Below are positions 1 through 5,799 of a stretch of DNA of 10,642 bases, piece by piece. The stretch is from positions 1-10,642 of the forward strand of contig CAKQZO010000051.1 of assembly GCA_934293835.1 (NCBI GenBank). Direction: 5' to 3'. The stretch is from an uncultured Lacticaseibacillus sp. (GTDB lineage Bacteria; Bacillota; Bacilli; Lactobacillales; Lactobacillaceae). Under the pieces are notes generated by a model, which was given only the letters and a program-made list of their open reading frames with translations, searched no databases and had not been told where the DNA came from. The stretch's first letter is position 1. Each line of letters begins with the position of its first letter. A program made the position numbers and the translations under genes.

Positions 1-266
1 ATCCTGATGCCAAGGGGAATCTACGCCAAGCCAATACCGCGGTGTTATCGTTGACCGGCACCCGCGACGGGGTCTTGAACCGCCAGCAATGGCAAAAGGC
101 GAAGCAGTACCTGCCTAAGACGACCCAGTTTGATCAGTTGGCCGGAGGCAACCACGCCGGCTTCGGAAGCTATGGCCCTCAGCGTGGGGATCGTCAGGCC
201 ATGGTCAGCAACGCCCGCCAGCAGCGCTGGGTCGCTGGCAAGTTGATTGCGTGGCTGCGGCAGTGA
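1..266 (+). CDS. alpha/beta hydrolase, C-terminal fragment (5' end outside window)
   Basis: The reading frame is already open at base 3 and runs to TGA at 264-266, so about 87 C-terminal residues are present. The fragment shows the end of an alpha/beta hydrolase fold: a strand followed by a GTRDG turn, where the Asp is the expected catalytic acid, and about 35 residues later GGNHAGFGSYG, where the His is the expected catalytic base. The nucleophile elbow with the Ser would lie upstream, outside the window. The GxNHAGFGxYG ending resembles the Abhydrolase_5-like cytoplasmic hydrolases of lactobacilli; the substrate cannot be inferred. A GTG at 42-44 lies in the same frame but cuts a beta strand and has no ribosome binding site, so it is not a start. 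The gene is followed directly by a terminator. Confidence 0.75.
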   Translation, partial: PDAKGNLRQANTAVLSLTGTRDGVLNRQQWQKAKQYLPKTTQFDQLAGGNHAGFGSYGPQRGDRQAMVSNARQQRWVAGKLIAWLRQ

Positions 267-282
267 AGATGAACGGGTCCAG

Positions 283-309
283 AAGCGCAAGCAAAGTTGC
301 GCTTTTTTT
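283..309 (+). terminator. rho-independent terminator of the hydrolase gene
   Basis: Perfect 8-bp stem AAGCGCAA (283-290) and TTGCGCTT (297-304) with a 6-nt loop, running straight into a T tract that ends at 309. It lies 17 nt after the hydrolase stop codon. Confidence 0.9.
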
Positions 310-341
310 ATGGCGGCTGAGCGAATTGCCCTCAAAAGCGG

Positions 342-364
342 TATAATCATGGTAACGTTAACAT
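342..364 (+). promoter_or_regulatory. promoter -10 box and overlapping operator-like palindrome
   Basis: A consensus TATAAT lies at 342-347; the region 17 bp upstream has no good -35 box, so the promoter may need an activator or be weak. Immediately downstream, at 349-364, is ATGGTAACGTTAACAT, a 16-bp palindrome with only one mismatched pair and a central CG, which is the form of LacI-family (and some TetR-family) operators. Its position over the likely transcription start suggests repression of the gene starting at 385. No regulator gene lies beside it, so the repressor is unknown. Confidence 0.55.
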
Positions 365-384
365 CATTGGAAGAAGGCTTTACC

Positions 385-1596
385 ATGGAGAAAAAATATG
401 CTGGCGATCCGTTGGACATTATCCACACGGTGGGCTTGGAAACCGTGCGCCCGGTCGTGCGGGTGGCGTTGACCTTCGCGAAACCGTTGGCCTTGGCCCG
501 CCTCAAACAGGCGGTCGCCGCGGTGGTTGAAGTTGTGCCAGAGTTAGGCTGTCGGTATGTGCTGGCTGATAATAGTTATGTGCCGGTGGCCGGCGAGATC
601 GTAGTGACCGACGTGGCGGAACCAGACGTCGACGCGGCGGCTTGGGATCTGACCAAGGCGCCTCAGTTGCGGATCTATTGGCAATCGCCGACGGCTTTGA
701 TCGTGTATGTCAGCCATGTGTTCAGCGATGGGGCCGGGGCCAAGGCGTTGTTGGCGCTGCTGGCCCAGGCTTATCGGGAGAAGACGCTGGCCGGCGAAAC
801 GAACTCGACGGATAGTGCTTGGCTGCAGGCGCTGGTGGCCAAGCATCAGGCGGGGCAGTCCGGCAGTGACCATCCGGCTAAGGAGTTGTTGCTACCGCAG
901 CTGGCCGATCATAAGAATCAGACCTATCGTGTCGGCCGCCTGAGCCTCTCGCAGGCGGGGACGTCGCAGTTGCTCAAGGCCACGCATCTTGCCGGCGTGA
1001 CCGTCAACGATGTGGTGATGAGCGCCTTTGGCCGGGCCGTGCAGCGGTTTACCGATGTGGAGACGATCGCCTTGCCGTGCCCGACGGATATGCGCAAGTT
1101 TGCGCCGGATACGCAACGCCGCATCGCGAACTTCACGTCGCGGTATAACTTCGCCGTCGAGGCCCCGATGACCATGCCATTTGCGGCCTTGGTGCGCGCC
1201 GTGCACACTGCGATGGCGGCCAACAAGGCCAAGCGGCAATGCTTCGACTCGATTCAAGACCTGCTGATGCAGGTGCAGGATAAGCCGATCGCTGAGTTGC
1301 AAAAAATCGTTGCGGCCAATTACCACATGCGCGCGATTTCCTACACCAACTTCGGGGTGCTGACAACCGAACAGCTTGATTTCGGGGTGCCACTTGAAGA
1401 AGTCGTGATGACCGGCGGTTTCCGGCGCGCGCCATCGTTCCAGACGGCGATGGCGACTTACGACGGGCGGCTGACCATGGCGTTTAACATGATCGGCTCA
1501 GACGCCGAGTATCGCTTCGGCATGGGGTTGTTGGCGATGCAACACGATCTGATCAGAGATTTCACCTTAGGCGTGATGCAAGCGGCGCAGGCCTAG
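385..1596 (+). CDS. condensation-domain-like acyltransferase (NRPS C-domain / alcohol acetyltransferase superfamily)
   Basis: A 403-residue protein with the hallmark HxxxDG motif of CoA-dependent acyltransferases and NRPS condensation domains: HVFSDG at residues 111-116, followed by a helix. Length and layout fit a stand-alone two-lobed condensation fold (N-lobe about 1-170, C-lobe about 200-403), and a DFG (LDFGVP) late in the C-lobe sits where C-domains carry the DFG latch motif. No signal peptide or membrane helix is seen, so it is probably cytosolic. Such proteins join an activated acyl group to an amine or alcohol; the substrates cannot be read from sequence. The start at 385 has AAGAAGG 7 nt upstream; longer in-frame starts would run back through the promoter and terminator and were rejected. 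The gene stands alone between two terminators with its own operator. No carrier protein or adenylation domain is nearby, which argues against a classical peptide synthetase. Confidence 0.75.
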   Translation: MEKKYAGDPLDIIHTVGLETVRPVVRVALTFAKPLALARLKQAVAAVVEVVPELGCRYVLADNSYVPVAGEIVVTDVAEPDVDAAAWDLTKAPQLRIYWQSPTALIVYVSHVFSDGAGAKALLALLAQAYREKTLAGETNSTDSAWLQALVAKHQAGQSGSDHPAKELLLPQLADHKNQTYRVGRLSLSQAGTSQLLKATHLAGVTVNDVVMSAFGRAVQRFTDVETIALPCPTDMRKFAPDTQRRIANFTSRYNFAVEAPMTMPFAALVRAVHTAMAANKAKRQCFDSIQDLLMQVQDKPIAELQKIVAANYHMRAISYTNFGVLTTEQLDFGVPLEEVVMTGGFRRAPSFQTAMATYDGRLTMAFNMIGSDAEYRFGMGLLAMQHDLIRDFTLGVMQAAQA

Positions 1597-1605
1597 AACA
1601 AATAT

Positions 1606-1640
1606 GGAACTGGGACGACCCGTCTCGGTTCTATTTTTTT
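1606..1640 (+). terminator. rho-independent terminator of the condensation-like gene
   Basis: A 10-bp stem (1607-1616 with 1622-1631, two G-T pairs) with a 5-nt loop, followed by TA and seven T residues. It begins 10 nt after the stop codon. Confidence 0.85.
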
Positions 1641-1702
1641 GCTTATTTTTAATCAATAAAAGTCATCTTTTCGCCACAGTTTGCCCGTCAAATCCCACCG
1701 AA

Positions 1703-1742
1703 TTGACCACGTTTGCACGCTACATTCTAATCATGCGATTAG
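1703..1742 (+). promoter_or_regulatory. promoter with operator-like palindrome of the decayed ABC operon
   Basis: TTGACC (1703-1708) and TCTAAT (1726-1731) are separated by exactly 17 bp. The -10 box overlaps a perfect inverted repeat, CTAATC-ATGC-GATTAG (1727-1742), which looks like the site of a dimeric repressor. AGAAGGA at 1746-1752 then leads into the permease remnant at 1758. Both control elements look undamaged although the gene behind them is destroyed. Confidence 0.65.
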
Positions 1743-1757
1743 GATAGAAGGATTTTT

Positions 1758-1826
1758 ATGAACTTTATCAGACGCGCGTGGCTGAACTTGCTTGCCAAAA
1801 AAGGCCGCAGCGCATTATTGATCTAG
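1758..1826 (+). pseudogene. N-terminal stub of an FtsX/MacB-type ABC transporter permease
   Basis: An ATG with a good ribosome binding site (AGAAGGA, 5 nt away) opens a 22-codon frame starting MNFIRRAWLN and containing KKGRSALLI just before TAG at 1824-1826. This is the typical amino end of FtsX-like permeases: a short basic cytoplasmic segment ending where the first membrane helix should begin. Homologues continue with a hydrophobic helix and several hundred residues; here the frame stops as that helix starts and the sequence becomes AT-rich and unrelated. The stop falls directly at the base of a large hairpin, so an insertion or replacement event probably broke the gene. It is too short to function as a transporter. 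Confidence 0.7.
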
Positions 1827-1894
1827 CCTGTCAGCTAAGCAAACCCAGGAATTTATTCCTGGGAAGAATTAGCGTTTAGACAGGTTGATTTTTG
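1827..1894 (+). repeat. large interrupted inverted repeat (hairpin) at the permease breakpoint
   Basis: Three nested stems: CCTGTC (1827-1832) with GACAGG (1879-1884), GCTAA (1834-1838) with TTAGC (1869-1873), and CCCAGGAA (1844-1851) with TTCCTGGG (1856-1863) around a TTTA loop. A T-rich tract follows (1885-1894). It could be a terminator, the end of a mobile element, or a small structured transcript. Its edge coincides with the point where permease homology stops, which favours it being part of an inserted segment. Confidence 0.6.
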
Positions 1895-1904
1895 TTATTT
1901 AAAG

Positions 1905-1965
1905 TTGCATTACGAACGTGTGTTTGCTATAATGAGATTATCAAATCTGAGGAGAATTCATTATG
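1905..1965 (+). promoter_or_regulatory. strong near-consensus promoter and ribosome binding site inside the inserted segment
   Basis: TTGCAT (1905-1910), a 17-bp spacer and TATAAT (1928-1933) with an extended -10 TG at 1925-1926. GAGGAG (1949-1954) precedes ATG 1963 by 8 nt. The peptide started there opens MDELWVKERRSRSQTFAF, which I do not recognise. Its frame continues to 2283 but from roughly 2040 runs out of frame through ABC transporter sequence, so only the first 20-30 codons could be native. The promoter is convincing; the product is probably broken. Confidence 0.65.
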
Positions 1966-2029
1966 GATGAACTCTGGGTTAAGGAAAGACGCAGCCGTTC
2001 TCAAACGTTTGCGTTCACCGGAAAATTGA

Positions 2030-2488
2030 AAGTCACGCTCTCTTACATTCAAAACCGCCAGCACCAGCGGCGGGAAGCCGACGATGCCGAAGCTGACCAC
2101 GAGTCCGGTCAGCCTGAGCACGGCCAAGAAGATCGCCAAGCTCAACGGCGTGTCCAGCTACTCGGCCACTGTGTCGACGAGCGCCAACGCCAAAGGCTTC
2201 GACGCGATCGAGACCTCGAGTGCCAGCCAAGGCTCCGGCGGCCAGCAACAGCGCGTCGCTATCGCCCGGACGATGGTCTGTGATGCGCCGCTGGTCGTCG
2301 CCGACGAGCCCACCGGCAACCTCGACGAGGAGAACACCGACGCGGTGATCGCCCTGTTCCAGCAGATCGCCCATGAACAAAACAAGTGTGTGATCATCGT
2401 CACCCATGAGCCCGATGTCGCCGCGCAGTGCGATGCCACCATTCGCCTGGAACACAAGCAATTCACCTGGGAGAAAAAGCCTGTTTAA
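2030..2488 (+). pseudogene. chimeric ABC transporter remnant: permease extracellular fragment fused to ATPase C-terminal half
   Basis: The frame open after a stop at 2027-2029 runs to TAA at 2486-2488, with the first ATG at 2084. Its first ~65 residues, including LSTAKKIAKLNGVSSY and SANAKGF and ending in Ser/Gln/Gly-rich sequence, look like the extracytoplasmic domain that follows the first helix in MacB/FtsX-type permeases. Without a stop the frame passes into SGGQQQRVAIAR (ABC signature), LVVADEPTGNLD (Walker B and D-loop) and IIVTHEP (H-loop), the C-terminal half of a LolD/MacB-type ATPase. Walker A and the Q-loop are absent, so it cannot hydrolyse ATP. The join lies in a Gly-rich stretch near 2231, which fits a deletion through short homology between two Gly-rich coding segments. 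With the stub at 1758 it implies an ancestral permease-then-ATPase order. VTLS in another frame just upstream (near 2035) suggests a further frameshift. Confidence 0.75.
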
Positions 2489-2538
2489 GGATACAAGACA
2501 CCCGCGTCTATCGTGAGACGCGGGTGTTTTGTATCCTT
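2487..2538. terminator. bidirectional terminator between convergent units
   Basis: A 23-bp stem with one G-T pair (2487-2509 with 2516-2538) and a 6-nt loop. It overlaps the stop codon of the ABC remnant on one side and touches the stop of the leftward operon on the other, so it can end transcription from both directions. Confidence 0.85.
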
Positions 2539-2858
2539 TAGTCAGTGTAGATTTCTTTGGCTAAGGCGAAGGCCGACCAGACTTTCGGCCAGCCGGCGTA
2601 GAAGCTCAGATGCGTAATCAAGGCCACCATCTCGGTTTTGGTCACGCCGTTGGTTTTGGCGATCGCCATGTGGGATTTGAGTTGCGGGAACAGCCCTTGG
2701 GCCATCAGTGCCGAGCAAGTGATCAGGCTGCGATCGTGAGCGGAAAGCTCGTCTTCTTTGGCCCAGACTTCGCCGAACAAGACGTCGTCGTTCAACGCGG
2801 CGAATTGGGGCGCGAAATCACCAAGGTTGTCGCGGCCGGCAGTTTGTTTTTTGGGCAT
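2538..2858 (-). CDS. carboxymuconolactone decarboxylase (CMD) family protein
   Basis: A 106-residue protein covering one CMD/AhpD-like helical domain. The core LITCSALMAQG (residues 45-55), KSHMAIAKTNGVTKTEM (61-77) and LSFYAGWP (84-91) match the small stand-alone CMD proteins often encoded beside cupins and oxidoreductases. It has a single Cys (Cys48) where AhpD peroxidases have CxxC, so AhpD-type peroxidase activity is not expected; whether it decarboxylates any lactone is unknown. The start at 2858 has GGAGG 7 nt upstream; a longer frame to 2909 would overlap the cupin gene with an Arg-rich extension and was rejected. It starts 2 nt after the cupin stop and is the last gene of the merR-adh-cupin-CMD operon. 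Confidence 0.88.
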   Translation of the reverse strand: MPKKQTAGRDNLGDFAPQFAALNDDVLFGEVWAKEDELSAHDRSLITCSALMAQGLFPQLKSHMAIAKTNGVTKTEMVALITHLSFYAGWPKVWSAFALAKEIYTD

Positions 2859-2860
2859 GA

Positions 2861-3247
2861 TTAATCCTCCAATGCGGCGTAGTCTGCGTCGCTGACGGCT
2901 TCGAGCCACTCTGGGGTGCCGGCGGTGATGGCGATGTGGCTGAACCAGCTATCCTTGGTCGCACCGTGCCAGTGCTTGACCCCGTCGTGGGTGACCACGG
3001 CGTCGCCGGGATGGAGCTTGCGCGCCGGCTGGCCGGCTTCTTGGTACCAGCCTTCGCCTTCGGTGACCAAGAGCAGCTGGTAACCATCGTGGTGAATGTG
3101 CCAGTGGTTGCGGCAACCCGGCTCGAAGGTGACGTTGCCGACCCCGACGTTGATGGCCGGGTCGGAGACGAGACTGTTCAGATAGCTGGTGCCGGTGAAG
3201 AATTGTGCGTAGGCGACGTTTTCGCCGCCTTGTGGGAAAATGCTCAT
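2861..3247 (-). CDS. single-domain cupin protein
   Basis: A 128-residue protein made of one cupin barrel. Motif 1 is seen in HWHIHHDGYQ (residues 48-57, with His48 and His50 as metal ligand candidates, followed by a strand and EGEGWY), and motif 2 in PGDAVVTHDGVKHWHGA (80-96), where His92 or His94 would complete the metal site. Small cupins of this kind commonly sit next to CMD proteins; the pair may act on the same small oxidised metabolite, but the reaction is unknown. Two adjacent ATG codons occur (3250 and 3247). GGAGG lies 3 nt before the first and 6 nt before the second, so the second is preferred. The gene starts 11 nt after the ADH stop, whose codon merges with this ribosome binding site, showing tight co-transcription. 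Confidence 0.88.
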   Translation of the reverse strand: MSIFPQGGENVAYAQFFTGTSYLNSLVSDPAINVGVGNVTFEPGCRNHWHIHHDGYQLLLVTEGEGWYQEAGQPARKLHPGDAVVTHDGVKHWHGATKDSWFSHIAITAGTPEWLEAVSDADYAALED

Positions 3248-3258
3248 CATACGCCTCC

Positions 3259-4302
3259 TTATTGGGTGACAATTAGGTAAGACTTGATGGCCTTGCGCTG
3301 ATCCATGGCCTCGTATGCGGCTTGGATGTCGTCGAGCGCGAAGGTCTGGGTGAAGACCTTGCCAGGGTTGATGGTGCCTTGAAGCACGGCATCAAGCAGG
3401 CGCTTTTTGTCGTAGGTCGTGACCGAGGTCGGACCGCCGGCGAGCTTGGTGTTGCGGTAAAACAGCGGGGTCAGGTCCATCTTAGCATCGTGAGGGACGC
3501 CGACGCGCCCGACCGTTGCGCCAGGGCGGCCGATTTGCACCGCAGTGGTGACCGCTTGCGTCGTGCCGACACACTCGAGCACCGCGTCGGCCCCAACGCC
3601 TTGAGTCAAGGCCATCACGCGGGCGACTCCGTCATCGCCGCGTTCTTCAACGATATCGGTGGCTCCGAATTCCAAGGCGAGCTGCTGGCGGTCTGCGTGC
3701 CGGCTCATCATGATGATGCGCTTGGCGCCGAGCATCTGTGCGGCGATGACCCCACACAAGCCGACCGCGCCGTCACCAACGATCGCAACGGTATCGCCGG
3801 CCTGGACGTTGGCCGTGTACGCGGCGTGGTAGCCGGTGGCCATCACGTCGGCTAAGGCGAGCAGGGACTTGAGCATCGCTTCGCTGTAATCTTCCGGCTT
3901 GCCAGGCACCTTGATCAGCGCCCATTCGCCGTGCTGGTAGCGCATGTATTCGGCCTGCGCGCCGTTGCTGAAGTTGTCGGTGTGGTTGAGACAGCCGCCT
4001 TCATAACCGGCACGGCAAGCCGCACAGTGACCGCAACCGTGGGTGAACGGCGCGATCACGAAGTCGCCTGGCACCAGGGTCGTGATCGCTGGGCCGACGG
4101 CGTCCACCACGCCGATGGCTTCATGGCCACTGTTTTGGGAATGTTCGGCCTTATCATCTTGGCCGCGGAAGCCCCAGAGGTCGGAGCCGCAGACACAGGC
4201 GCGCAAGACGTGGATGATCACGTCGTCAGGCGCTTGGATGCTTGGCTTGGCGACTTCTTCGATGGCCACTTGGCCGGGTTGGATAAAAATCGTATCTTTC
4301 AT
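3259..4302 (-). CDS. zinc-dependent alcohol dehydrogenase (MDR superfamily)
   Basis: A 347-residue medium-chain dehydrogenase. The N-terminal catalytic domain shows Cys38 in CVCGSD and His60-Glu61 in GHE as catalytic zinc ligands, and a full structural zinc lobe with Cys90, Cys93, Cys96 and Cys104. The Rossmann domain has VGDGAVG, and the segment after the second strand reads SRHADR, lacking the acidic residue typical of NAD-binding enzymes, so NADP(H) is the likelier cofactor (inference). It should interconvert an alcohol and an aldehyde or ketone. The start at 4302 is preferred because GGAGG is 8 nt upstream; ATGs at 4308 and 4317 are in frame but too close to or upstream of that site. It begins 15 nt after the MerR stop. 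Given the AdhR-like regulator, aldehyde detoxification is a reasonable role. Confidence 0.92.
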   Translation of the reverse strand: MKDTIFIQPGQVAIEEVAKPSIQAPDDVIIHVLRACVCGSDLWGFRGQDDKAEHSQNSGHEAIGVVDAVGPAITTLVPGDFVIAPFTHGCGHCAACRAGYEGGCLNHTDNFSNGAQAEYMRYQHGEWALIKVPGKPEDYSEAMLKSLLALADVMATGYHAAYTANVQAGDTVAIVGDGAVGLCGVIAAQMLGAKRIIMMSRHADRQQLALEFGATDIVEERGDDGVARVMALTQGVGADAVLECVGTTQAVTTAVQIGRPGATVGRVGVPHDAKMDLTPLFYRNTKLAGGPTSVTTYDKKRLLDAVLQGTINPGKVFTQTFALDDIQAAYEAMDQRKAIKSYLIVTQ

Positions 4303-4316
4303 TAGCATGTCCTCCA

Positions 4317-4724
4317 TTAGTTGTTTGGTTTTTGCTGTGCTTCGGCGAGCGGGCGCAGCTTGCCGTGATAGCCTTCGACATGGGTGTCGTAGTTGGCGAT
4401 CTTGGCTTGGATCTTGTCGTAGGTCGCCTGCACGTCGTCGAGCTTGGCCTTGATCGTCGCCAGCTGCTCGTTCAACAGGTCCTTGCGTGCCTGCACCGTG
4501 CGCTTGCCTTGCCGGAACAAGTCGATGTATTCGATCAGATACTCGACGCTGACCCCAGCGTCGCGCATGCACTGGGCGAACTCGATCCACTCGATGTCTT
4601 CTTGATCGTAGTCGCGATAGCCGGCCTCATCGCGGTTGACCGGCGGAATCGCCCCGACACGCTCCCAATAGCGGAGCGTCTCTGGGGCGATGTGTAGTTG
4701 TTCGGTGACTGCTTTGATCTTCAT
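4317..4724 (-). CDS. MerR-family transcriptional regulator, AdhR/NmlR-like
   Basis: A 135-residue protein. Residues 1-70 form the MerR winged helix: MKIKAVTEQLHIAPETLRYW then a wing with AGYRDYD. A long dimerisation coiled coil follows (about 75-118) with no metal-binding Cys cluster at the C-terminus, which excludes MerR, CueR and ZntR types. Cys52 in AQCMRDAG aligns with Cys52 of Bacillus subtilis AdhR and the conserved Cys of NmlR, which sense formaldehyde, methylglyoxal or other electrophiles. This is the main basis for the proposed function. The start at 4724 has GAGGAGG 6 nt upstream. It is the first gene of the operon with the alcohol dehydrogenase, cupin and CMD genes, and the promoter upstream has MerR architecture, so it should autoregulate. 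Confidence 0.88.
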   Translation of the reverse strand: MKIKAVTEQLHIAPETLRYWERVGAIPPVNRDEAGYRDYDQEDIEWIEFAQCMRDAGVSVEYLIEYIDLFRQGKRTVQARKDLLNEQLATIKAKLDDVQATYDKIQAKIANYDTHVEGYHGKLRPLAEAQQKPNN

Positions 4725-4747
4725 GCTGCACCTCCTCAATTGGCTTC

Positions 4748-4778
4748 ATCATAAACCTTATAGTCCACTATAAGGCAA
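4748..4778 (-). promoter_or_regulatory. MerR-type promoter with 19-bp spacer and palindromic operator
   Basis: On the minus strand TTGCCT (-35, plus-strand 4778-4773) and TATGAT (-10, 4753-4748) are separated by 19 bp, the overlong spacer typical of MerR-activated promoters. The spacer overlaps the dyad CCTTATAGTCCACTATAAGG (4756-4775), two perfect 9-bp arms around 2 bp. This is the expected site for the regulator starting at 4724. Confidence 0.85.
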
Positions 4779-4809
4779 GGGTAAAATAAAAAAATGTGGT
4801 AGCTGACAT

Positions 4810-4838
4810 TTGACAAGCTGCTCTGGGTAAGGTAGGTT
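4810..4838 (+). promoter_or_regulatory. probable promoter of the arsenate reductase gene
   Basis: A perfect -35 TTGACA at 4810-4815 followed after 17 bp by TAGGTT (4833-4838), a poor -10 match. No ArsR-like operator palindrome is evident. The promoter is divergent from the MerR promoter. Confidence 0.45.
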
Positions 4839-4870
4839 AGGCCAAAAAACACCAGAAAAGAGGAATCAAC

Positions 4871-5278
4871 ATGCCAAAAGTGTATTTCCTTTGTACCGGC
4901 AATTCCTGTCGCAGTCAGATGGCGGAAGGGTTTGCCCGTCAACTCCTGCCAAAGTGGACGGTGGCGAGTGCGGGCATCGAGGCGCACGGCCTCAATCCGC
5001 AGGCGGTCGCGGTGATGGCTGAGGTCGGCATCGATATCTCGATGCAACGCTCTAAGCGGATCGACCCTGATTTTCTCAATCACGCCGACCTGGTTGTGAC
5101 GCTGTGCGGGGATGCCGAGGAACGTTGTCCCATCACCCCGCCGAGCGTCACGCGCCTGCATTGGCCGCTGCCCGATCCCGCCCAGGCACAAGGGAGTTCG
5201 GCCGAGCGGCTGGCGGTTTTCCGTCAGGTACGCGACGAGATCCGCCGGCGGGTGCAGGAGCTTGAGGTAATCAAATAG
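4871..5278 (+). CDS. arsC: arsenate reductase, thioredoxin-coupled (LMW protein tyrosine phosphatase fold)
   Basis: A 135-residue protein. The phosphatase P-loop CTGNSCRS has nucleophile Cys8 and Arg14 (CX5R), and PDP near residues 101-103 supplies the general acid Asp. Cys79 and Cys86 in LCGDAEERC have the spacing of the Cys82/Cys89 redox relay of Staphylococcus aureus pI258 ArsC, and Cys13 matches its Cys15. This set separates thioredoxin-coupled arsenate reductases from plain low-molecular-weight phosphatases. It would reduce arsenate to arsenite in the cytosol. GAGGA lies 6 nt before ATG 4871. No arsR, arsB or acr3 gene is nearby, so arsenite export must be encoded elsewhere or the gene is a stand-alone copy. 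It is the only gene of its unit and ends in a strong hairpin. Confidence 0.9.
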   Translation: MPKVYFLCTGNSCRSQMAEGFARQLLPKWTVASAGIEAHGLNPQAVAVMAEVGIDISMQRSKRIDPDFLNHADLVVTLCGDAEERCPITPPSVTRLHWPLPDPAQAQGSSAERLAVFRQVRDEIRRRVQELEVIK

Positions 5279-5315
5279 GCACCACGCTCACTGGCTGGTG
5301 AGCGTGGTGCCTATT
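5274..5315. terminator. bidirectional terminator between arsC and the DUF4811 gene
   Basis: A perfect 18-bp stem (5274-5291 with 5298-5315) around a 6-nt loop. It overlaps the arsC stop codon and lies 4 nt from the stop of the leftward gene; a T-rich tract follows on the plus strand. Confidence 0.88.
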
Positions 5316-5319
5316 ATTT

Positions 5320-5799
5320 CTATCTTGTAACTACCCGCCATGAATCGGGGATGGTGAGCACCTGACGCGTCGCCACGCGCCTGTTTTGGAGGCCGGAGCC
5401 GGCGAACATGATCGCGGCCAACGCGTTATCAAATTTCAGCACCGTGGTGTGCGTGGTCAAGGTGGCCTTGGTGGCCGGTGTGCGCTTGAGGGTCACGGTC
5501 GTTGTCAGCCCGGGTTTGAACGTGCGGGCCTGGCCAGTTGCCAAGCGCACGCGATAGGCGGCTTCATGCTTGCCGATCGGGCTGACGGTGACCTGCTTGC
5601 CGCTTAAAGCGGTGGTTTGGGCCGTCGTGTGGTTGTGCATCCCCACATGCCACAAGTCGTTGGCGGCCAGCGCCAACACCGAGACGACGATGACCGCGCC
5701 GGTGGCCAAGCTACCGATCGTGCGCGCACGGCTGGGCCGGTCTAAGACGCGGTGATAGAAAAAGCCCAAGGCAGCGAGCACAAATATGAAGAGAATCAT
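5320..5799 (-). CDS. DUF4811 domain-containing membrane protein, partner of DHA2 efflux pump
   Basis: A 159-residue protein with two hydrophobic helices, about residues 1-16 and 27-46, separated by a basic loop, then an extracytoplasmic region rich in Thr, Lys and beta structure (about 50-159). This matches the DUF4811 family of lactobacilli, which is usually encoded directly after an EmrB/QacA-type drug transporter. Its biochemical role is unknown; an accessory or regulatory subunit of the pump is an inference from conserved context. ATG 5799 has GGGAGG 7 nt upstream and overlaps the transporter stop by 4 nt (ATGA), indicating translational coupling. Confidence 0.8.
   Translation of the reverse strand: MILFIFVLAALGFFYHRVLDRPSRARTIGSLATGAVIVVSVLALAANDLWHVGMHNHTTAQTTALSGKQVTVSPIGKHEAAYRVRLATGQARTFKPGLTTTVTLKRTPATKATLTTHTTVLKFDNALAAIMFAGSGLQNRRVATRQVLTIPDSWRVVTR

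Noticed and set aside
326..347. TTGCCC as -35 partner of TATAAT at 342
   Set aside because: The spacer would be only 10 bp, far below the 16-18 bp needed.
247..384. 5' extension of the condensation-like gene
   Set aside because: It would run through a T-tract terminator, the -10 box and the operator; AAGAAGG before ATG 385 marks the real start.
1963..2283. A 106-residue protein from ATG 1963
   Set aside because: Promoter and ribosome binding site are good, but from about residue 26 the frame reads permease and ATPase DNA out of frame, so the full-length product is an artefact; only the first codons may be native.
2084..2488. A functional ABC transporter ATPase
   Set aside because: The signature, Walker B and H-loop are present but Walker A and the Q-loop are missing, and the N-terminal part comes from a permease.
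4736..5191. Minus-strand open frame opposite arsC
   Set aside because: It is a shadow of arsC that extends into the divergent promoter region, with no family resemblance.
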